Assembly: GCA_003266065.1 (NCBI GenBank)
Contig: MUZY01000015.1
Coordinates: forward strand, 1,866 to 10,435
Direction of reading: 5' to 3'
From: Methanosphaera sp. rholeuAM130
GTDB lineage: Archaea; Methanobacteriota; Methanobacteria; Methanobacteriales; Methanobacteriaceae
DNA: 8,570 nucleotides
Shown here: in pieces, positions 6,759-8,570 of the stretch
Layout: each line of letters begins with the position of its first letter
Position numbering within the stretch: the stretch's first letter is position 1
Notes under the pieces: generated by a model
Database searches by the model: none
What the model saw: only the letters and a program-made list of their open reading frames with translations
Told to the model about the DNA's origin: nothing
Position numbers and translations under genes: made by a program

Positions 6759-6913
6759 TCATTATGAAATTATGTAATCCTAATGTGATTATCTATGATT
6801 AATAATCATCATGTGATTATGTAATTCAATATGGATTATGTATGTTATGTAATCATTATATGATTAAGTAATCTTAGATAGATTATCTTTACTCTATACT
6901 TGCATATGGATTA
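6756..6913. repeat. Ordered array of 17-bp dyads (TAATC-N7-GATTA), 47-bp higher-order period
   Basis: Six 17-bp dyads start at 6756, 6775, 6803, 6822, 6850 and 6869. Three have perfect 5-bp arms with variable centres: 6775 TAATCCTAATGTGATTA, 6869 TAATCTTAGATAGATTA and, with arms extended to 6-7 bp, 6803 TAATCATCATGTGATTA. The one at 6850 (TAATCATTATATGATTA) also has 6-bp arms. Those at 6756 (right arm AATTA) and 6822 (left arm TAATT) have one mismatch each. Centre spacings are 19, 28, 19, 28 and 19 bp, so pairs of dyads 2 bp apart recur every 47 bp. At the next expected position, 6897-6913 (TACTTGCATATGGATTA) keeps the right arm only. Half-site centres are 12 bp apart, about one helical turn, as expected for a dimeric DNA-binding protein. 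It is not CRISPR: units are degenerate and have no unique long spacers. Confidence 0.8.
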
Positions 6914-6995
6914 GGGAATTATTAAGATATCATTAACGAATATGCGCATGATGAAACACTTAAACACATAATGCACAACAAAAAATAGGAAGACA

Positions 6996-7010
6996 TTGCA
7001 GTCACTGCAA
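6996..7010. repeat. 15-bp perfect palindrome, operator-like
   Basis: TTGCAGTCACTGCAA has 7-bp perfect arms around a single central base. It lies between the two copies of AACACATAATG and about 240 bp before the gene at 7251. Its arms (TTGCAGT) differ from the TAATC dyads, so it would be a site for a different protein. Confidence 0.4.
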
Positions 7011-7083
7011 AAATTATGGGCTAACACATAATGACAATAAATGAGTGAATACAGAATCTCATGATTGGAGGAAAAACATTCAT

Positions 7084-7143
7084 ATGACAAATTCTGGATT
7101 TAAGAATAAAGTTAGAGTACTTTATAGTAAATCTATTAAATGA
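7084..7143 (+). CDS. Possible 19-residue small ORF with a Shine-Dalgarno
   Basis: An ATG at 7084 opens a 19-codon frame ending TGA at 7143; the product starts MTNSGFKNKVRVLYS and is basic (about five Lys/Arg). GGAGG at 7067-7071 lies 12 bp upstream, stronger than chance would suggest but rather far away. It resembles nothing I know. It could be a leader peptide for the downstream gene, a remnant, or noise. Confidence 0.2.
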   Translation: MTNSGFKNKVRVLYSKSIK

Positions 7144-7250
7144 TGAATAACATAACAGTCAAATAACTGAAACTCAACAGATGTCAAGATACGATAATGA
7201 TATGGTGGAATGATTACAATAATAAATACAAATAATTGGAGGTAAATTTT

Positions 7251-7649
7251 ATGAGAGAAATGCCTAAATTAATAATAATTGGAGGAGTAATCGTAGTATT
7301 ATTGCTATTTACAGTATTTTCAATGCAACAGGCTAATACCAATAATACGACAAACAACACAACTAATGATACGAATATAACGCTAAACGATACAAACAAC
7401 ACCACCACCAACAATACCACAAATACAAATACGCAAACAAAGAAAACTACAAAAACTAGCAATAGTCAAAAGAAATCTAGCAGTGATACAGTTTACACAA
7501 CAGATAATCCGGAGGATAGTGGGGAATATGTTGGCGTAGGTGAAGGTATATATAAAAACAAAAATACTGGAAATGTTTATGTTCAAACGGGTCAAGGTAA
7601 ACTTAAACGTAGTCCTGATTTAGATCGTTATGATTATCCGTCAGGATAG
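7251..7649 (+). CDS. Membrane-anchored, sequon-rich surface protein of unknown function
   Basis: This 132-residue protein has one N-terminal membrane helix (about 7-25, LIIIGGVIVVLLLFTVFS) with positive residues before it. It is therefore probably anchored with the C-terminus outside, or processed. Residues 28-78 are an almost pure Asn/Thr/Ser/Lys linker. It contains 11 overlapping or adjacent N-X-T sequons between N31 and T57, likely targets of the archaeal AglB oligosaccharyltransferase; glycosylation is inference. A small conserved-looking domain follows (79-132): NPEDSGEYVGVGEGIYKNK (86-104), then NTGNVYVQTGQGKLKRSP, and a tail ending RYDYPSG. I cannot name that domain; the Gly-Tyr pattern suggests a short beta-hairpin motif. 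GGAGGT at 7238-7243, 7 bp before the ATG at 7251, fixes the start and rejects the TTG at 7236. It has its own terminator. Confidence 0.8.
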   Translation: MREMPKLIIIGGVIVVLLLFTVFSMQQANTNNTTNNTTNDTNITLNDTNNTTTNNTTNTNTQTKKTTKTSNSQKKSSSDTVYTTDNPEDSGEYVGVGEGIYKNKNTGNVYVQTGQGKLKRSPDLDRYDYPSG

Positions 7650-7670
7650 ATAAAAAAAAGGATATTGATT

Positions 7671-7697
7671 GAAAATGTTTTTTCATTTTCTTTCAAC
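7671..7697 (+). terminator. Hairpin plus U-rich terminator of the surface-protein gene
   Basis: GAAAATG (7671-7677) and CATTTTC (7684-7690) pair perfectly around a T6 loop, and TTTCAAC follows. It starts 21 bp after the stop codon. A 65-codon frame starting inside it is not credible. Confidence 0.55.
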
Positions 7698-7839
7698 TTT
7701 TACCTTTACAAATCATGTAACCTTTTCATGTAATGTATCCATACAATTGCTAAAGAATATCTTTTTTGACAGATTTTTTCATATCCTTACAAGTGTAGTT
7801 ATATTGTATTGTATATTAATTAATATTAATTTTATATAT

Positions 7840-7893
7840 AATAATTTGACCTATTATTTAATATAATATGAGTATATTAATCGTCAAATTATT
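7840..7893. repeat. Perfect 11-bp inverted repeat with 32-bp centre
   Basis: AATAATTTGAC (7840-7850) and GTCAAATTATT (7883-7893) are exact reverse complements. TTTTTAT follows on the plus strand, so as RNA this could be a back-up terminator. It ends just beyond the stop of a possible gene remnant on the minus strand. It could equally mark the ends of a small lost insertion; no target duplication is evident. Confidence 0.5.
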
Positions 7894-7894
7894 T

Positions 7895-7999
7895 TTATAC
7901 ATCAATATCATCATTTAAATCAATATTTTCAATCAGCTCATGTATAAGAAATCTATTAAAAAGAACAACTTTGTAATTATGGAGAATTGTTTTATTAGT
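7895..7999 (-). pseudogene. Possible C-terminal remnant of a lost gene
   Basis: A minus-strand frame of 34 codons without an ATG ends in a natural-looking acidic tail, LIHELIENIDLNDDIDV, then TAA. An in-frame TAA at 8000-8002 closes it upstream. The amphipathic, Asp/Glu-rich ending resembles real protein C-termini in this window more than random AT-rich translation. No family is recognised. The same phase on the plus strand is also open for about 37 codons, so chance cannot be excluded. Confidence 0.25.
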
Positions 8000-8033
8000 T
8001 TAAGGATGATGGGAATTCATCTGCTTTAGTTTA

Positions 8034-8051
8034 CCTGAAAAAAGTTTTAGG
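8034..8051 (-). terminator. Hairpin terminator of the right-edge gene
   Basis: On the minus strand CCTAAAA pairs with TTTCAGG (one mismatched A-C pair) around CTTT, with the U-run TTTTTT inside the descending arm. It lies 9 bp after the stop at 8060. Confidence 0.4.
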
Positions 8052-8059
8052 GGATTATG

Positions 8060-8570
8060 TTAACCCTTCATCAGTTCATCAAGAAATTCGTCAAGCTTTA
8101 AATTGTTTTCCTTATTCTCTTTGACTTCAATCAATGATTCTTCAGTCAGGTAATTGAAGATAAAATCTTCAAAGGAATCCTTGTCCTCCTCATCCAAAAT
8201 GGAATAGATGAACGTTTTTTCCTGATTCAAGAGGACACGATAATATTCATCGAATATCTTGTTGAAGGTATCCTTGCTTATGATGTTTAAGTCATATTGA
8301 ATCTTCTTTTCATAGAACTCAAAAAACGTCAGCAGTAACTCATAGAGATAATTGCAGTTATCCGTACTCGGAGCTTTGCCTGTTATGTAATCTGCAATGA
8401 TTTTAACCGAATCGAATATGAACTTTTCCTCTTCCTGAATAACCTCATCACCGGATACGTTACCGATAATGTCAATGGCCTTTTTCAGAATCGTTATGAG
8501 TTTTAAATCGACATCATTTTCCTCATTCTTGACGTATTCCGGAACCGATAGAATGTAATGGTAGATATAA
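8060..8570 (-). CDS. Acidic helical protein of unknown function, C-terminal part
   Basis: The gene enters from the right edge, and its last 169 codons are visible, ending DEFLDELMKG and TAA. The visible part is rich in Glu, Asp, Lys, Ile and Phe and looks all-helical. Recognisable stretches include KKAIDIIGNVSGDEVIQEEE, ADYITGKAPSTDNCNYLYE, TFNKIFDEYYRVLLNQEKTF and ILDEEDKDSFEDFIFNYL. There is no membrane segment, nucleotide-binding motif or metal site, and I do not recognise a family. The start and upstream partner are outside the window. Codon use and GC match the LytS-type and secreted-protein genes rather than the AT-rich PIN pair, so it looks like resident chromosome. It has its own terminator. 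Confidence 0.8.
   Translation of the reverse strand, partial: YIYHYILSVPEYVKNEENDVDLKLITILKKAIDIIGNVSGDEVIQEEEKFIFDSVKIIADYITGKAPSTDNCNYLYELLLTFFEFYEKKIQYDLNIISKDTFNKIFDEYYRVLLNQEKTFIYSILDEEDKDSFEDFIFNYLTEESLIEVKENKENNLKLDEFLDELMKG

Larger units (their letters stand above)
6914..7250. other. Divergent intergenic region right of the dyad array
   Basis: Spacer upstream of the glycoprotein-like gene. It holds an 8-bp palindrome ATGCGCAT (6942-6949), a 15-bp palindrome (6996-7010), an 11-bp direct repeat AACACATAATG (6963-6973 and 7023-7033) and a possible tiny ORF (7084-7143). A box-C-like ATGATGA near 7140 with CTGA near 7169 lacks the second half of a C/D guide RNA. No sharp TATA box at the expected distance from the gene at 7251 is visible; TTTATAGTAAAT near 7121 would imply a leader of about 100 nt. 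Confidence 0.5.
7650..8059. other. Intergenic region between two converging genes
   Basis: This 410-bp spacer holds a terminator at each end, an 11-bp inverted repeat, a possible gene remnant, and a very AT-rich stretch at about 7800-7880 with nested TTAATATTAA-type palindromes. No intact gene or RNA is supported. Confidence 0.55.

Noticed and set aside
6756..6913. CRISPR array
   Set aside because: The repeated units are short, degenerate dyads with 2- and 11-bp connectors; there are no conserved 25-40-bp repeats or unique spacers and no cas gene.
5513..6913. Replication origin with Orc1/Cdc6 gene
   Set aside because: The ATPase carries the ATPase_2 marks (NGSPYYVN, GGRM...LTPF) and is not Orc1/Cdc6-like; the dyads do not resemble the G-rich origin recognition boxes of archaea. 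An unusual origin is not fully excluded.
7139..7195. C/D-box guide RNA (ATGATGA near 7140, CTGA near 7169)
   Set aside because: No convincing C' box and no second CTGA at the expected distance.
7214..7595. Two minus-strand frames opposite the surface-protein gene with Val/Phe-rich or Ile/Cys-rich translations
   Set aside because: Mirror images of the Asn/Thr codon repeats; the plus-strand gene has a perfect GGAGGT and a coherent domain order.
7669..7866. 65-codon plus-strand frame after the surface-protein gene
   Set aside because: It begins inside the terminator hairpin, has no ribosome-binding site and translates T-rich DNA into Phe/Ile-rich sequence.

Overview
The window looks like chromosome from an AT-rich methanogenic archaeon of the Methanobacteriaceae (Methanosphaera or Methanobrevibacter). 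Grounds: strong archaeal Shine-Dalgarno sequences (GGAGGT, AGGTG, GATGAT), TATA-box-like promoters about 25 bp before expected transcript starts, U-tract terminators, long AT-rich spacers, an archaeal-type ATPase_2 gene, and a membrane-anchored protein with an Asn/Thr-rich, sequon-packed linker. The genus is inferred from style, not proven. There is no rRNA, tRNA, CRISPR array or recognisable insertion sequence.

Layout. Positions 1-139 (minus) carry the N-terminus of a D-2-hydroxyacid (glycerate-type) dehydrogenase that runs off the left edge. A 400-bp spacer with an intrinsic-type terminator follows, then a voltage-gated potassium channel (541-1329, minus). Next is an overlapping gene pair (2909-2319 and 2347-1631, minus), visibly more AT-rich than its flanks: a protein of unknown function followed by a large PIN-domain nuclease. 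It reads like an imported toxin-antitoxin or defence-type cassette. An 0.9-kb AT-rich spacer without a convincing gene leads to a small secreted protein (3808-4254, plus). That gene converges on a LytS-type 5TM membrane protein lacking any kinase domain (4346-5383, minus). Behind it lies an AAA+/ATPase_2 protein with a C-terminal winged helix (5513-6706, minus).

The most striking non-coding structure is just upstream of that ATPase. Six 17-bp dyads (TAATC-N7-GATTA and variants) lie at exact alternating centre spacings of 19 and 28 bp, a 47-bp higher-order period repeated three times. A decayed half-dyad sits in phase at the next position. The array touches the probable TATA/BRE of the ATPase gene, so it is a candidate multi-site operator or nucleoprotein assembly site, possibly bound by the ATPase itself.

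To the right are a spacer with further palindromes and a possible 19-codon ORF, a tail-out membrane-anchored protein with 11 N-glycosylation sequons (7251-7649, plus), a terminator, an 11-bp perfect inverted repeat, a possible C-terminal gene remnant, and the 3' part of an acidic helical protein of unknown function that enters from the right edge (8060-8570, minus).

Most genes look singly transcribed with their own promoters. The only clear translational coupling is the PIN pair. The channel and the LytS-type protein are both membrane sensors with charged C-terminal coiled coils, but nothing in the sequence links them into one pathway.
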